Positions 63,184 through 64,000 of a DNA stretch of 64,000 bases are shown piece after piece. A program made the position numbers and the translations under genes. The notes beneath the pieces were generated by a model. That model was not told the origin of the DNA. It worked only from the letters and a program-made list of their open reading frames with translations, and made no database searches. Source of the DNA: Photobacterium profundum SS9 (GTDB taxonomy: Bacteria > Pseudomonadota > Gammaproteobacteria > Enterobacterales > Vibrionaceae). The stretch is from contig NC_006371.1 in NCBI RefSeq assembly GCF_000196255.1, positions 819,663 to 883,662 of the forward strand, given 5' to 3'. Positions within the stretch are counted from its first letter, which is position 1, and the number at the start of each line of letters is the position of its first letter.

Positions 63184-64000
63184 ATGACTCTTTTTGAACA
63201 ACATCAATTACCCTGTATCCTTGAATCAAGATTATCTAAGCGTTATCAGACCCTTATAATGGAACACATGACAGTTAATTCTAGCAATGCACCAGGTGTA
63301 AAATCTCTTCGCCACCACACACAATCATGGGCATCGACACAAGCAACATGGCGTTTTTATCATAATGAGGATGTGACTTTTCCTATGCTAAGTGGCCCGA
63401 TGCTGGGTCTTGCTCGTTCTGGTGTGAAAGAAAGTCAAAGTCGATATGTATTAATGGCTCATGATTGGTGCCATATCAATTTCGCTAAACATCATAGTAA
63501 GTTAGATAAAACTAAGATGTCACACGCTCTCGATGTTGGCTACGAACTGCAAGCGTCTTTATTGGTAGACGCAAATACTGGCGCACCCATTGCTCCAGCA
63601 GGTCTTAACTTACTGACAAGCAACGGTATTTATCAATGCCGAAGCCAAGAGTTACAACCCAAGCAAAGTCACCTAGATTCACTCTTTGACAGCATTCATT
63701 GGCAAGAACAATTAGATTTAGACAAGCCCCTGGTGCATGTTGTTGATAGAGAAGCAGATTCAGCGAAAGACTTAAGACGTTTAGGCTCAGTTCACTGGCT
63801 AACTCGAACTAAAAAAGGCTCAACGTTCCGTCACGAAGGTCAGTTTAAAACGGCTGAAATCATCAGTCGAACAATCTCCCCAGACTTGAAAGGTGTTATT
63901 TCTCTTCGAGGTAAAGAGGGCTATTTGTTTGTTGGTGAAACGACTGTTGAGTTACACCGGAAATCAGAAAAGCTCGCGTCAGCGGCGCCCACCTGTCGCT
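63184..64000 (+). CDS. IS4-family transposase, 3' end outside the window
   Basis: An open reading frame starts with ATG at 63184 and continues without stop to base 64000 (272 codons). The N-terminus has the Tn5/IS4-type layout (KSLRHHTQSWASTQATWRFYHNE), followed by a first catalytic Asp in LMAHDWCHINF and the second in VHVVDREADSAKDLRRL. The Glu and C-terminal part lie outside the window. It belongs to the IS4 DDE family. The left inverted repeat of the element should lie between 63060 and 63180, but I cannot place it. Confidence 0.85.
   Translation, partial: MTLFEQHQLPCILESRLSKRYQTLIMEHMTVNSSNAPGVKSLRHHTQSWASTQATWRFYHNEDVTFPMLSGPMLGLARSGVKESQSRYVLMAHDWCHINFAKHHSKLDKTKMSHALDVGYELQASLLVDANTGAPIAPAGLNLLTSNGIYQCRSQELQPKQSHLDSLFDSIHWQEQLDLDKPLVHVVDREADSAKDLRRLGSVHWLTRTKKGSTFRHEGQFKTAEIISRTISPDLKGVISLRGKEGYLFVGETTVELHRKSEKLASAAPTCR

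Noticed and set aside
1..64000. CRISPR arrays, tRNA or rRNA genes, prophage
   Set aside because: I saw no regularly spaced repeats, no tRNA cloverleaf or rRNA sequence, and no phage structural genes on reading through the window.

Overview
The window looks like a chromosome segment of a marine gammaproteobacterium of the Vibrionaceae, most likely Photobacterium. This rests on gene content and is not proven. The clues are a VxrA/VxrB-type two-component system with its DUF2861 partner, DUF368/PopT, a short Lpp lipoprotein, msrPQ, moderately AT-rich DNA, and many insertion sequences and dispersed palindromes. Coding density is high. Genes sit in short operons with ATGA or TAATG overlaps, and many Rho-independent terminators are visible.

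Layout. 1-4048: a CpxA-like sensor kinase cut by the window start, an M3 peptidase and a GNAT acetyltransferase. 4120-9471 (minus): a four-gene operon, vxrA-vxrB-vxrC(DUF2861)-GH101/129-like glycosidase, probably concerned with the cell envelope. 9711-17217: a cluster of two RimK-like ATP-grasp ligases (one with a C-terminal helix-hairpin-helix) and a multidomain M14 carboxypeptidase, with a divergent M20/CPG2-like peptidase and a LysR regulator. This is the best candidate here for an undescribed system. 17497-22825 (minus): a CUT1 (maltose-type) sugar ABC transporter plus an unknown membrane protein. 23652-29778 (plus): a CUT2 (ribose/AI-2-type) ABC transporter followed by a D-ribulokinase-like FGGY kinase. 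29935-32112: a CHASE-GGDEF-EAL protein.

32387-44100 is a zone of genome decay. It holds LysR and AraC regulators and a secreted double SnoaL protein whose signal peptide is split by a complete 2401-bp IS66 element (8-bp target duplication). It also holds a decayed FAD-oxidase gene, an M16 peptidase lipoprotein and a broken single-ORF IS66-type element with its terminal repeats.

44410-52522: an HdeD-like protein, a Nudix hydrolase, a GNAT fragment, msrPQ, small unknown genes, a fatty-acid desaturase, and an L,D-transpeptidase facing lpp. 52933-60554: SCO1, PopT (undecaprenyl-phosphate return), GtrA, a two-component system, a GT2 Und-P-sugar synthase and an ArnT-like GT39. Together these last genes can be read as a lipid-carrier glycosylation module. 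60788-64000: small unknown genes, a VOC protein, an ORF-less group II intron sitting directly behind a transcription terminator, and the start of an IS4-family transposase that runs off the window.

A palindrome family with ATACCCAAG...CTTGGGTAT arms occurs at 32317, 44983 and 63008. Positions inside proteins are counted from the translated sequence. Family names come from motif recognition, without any database search.
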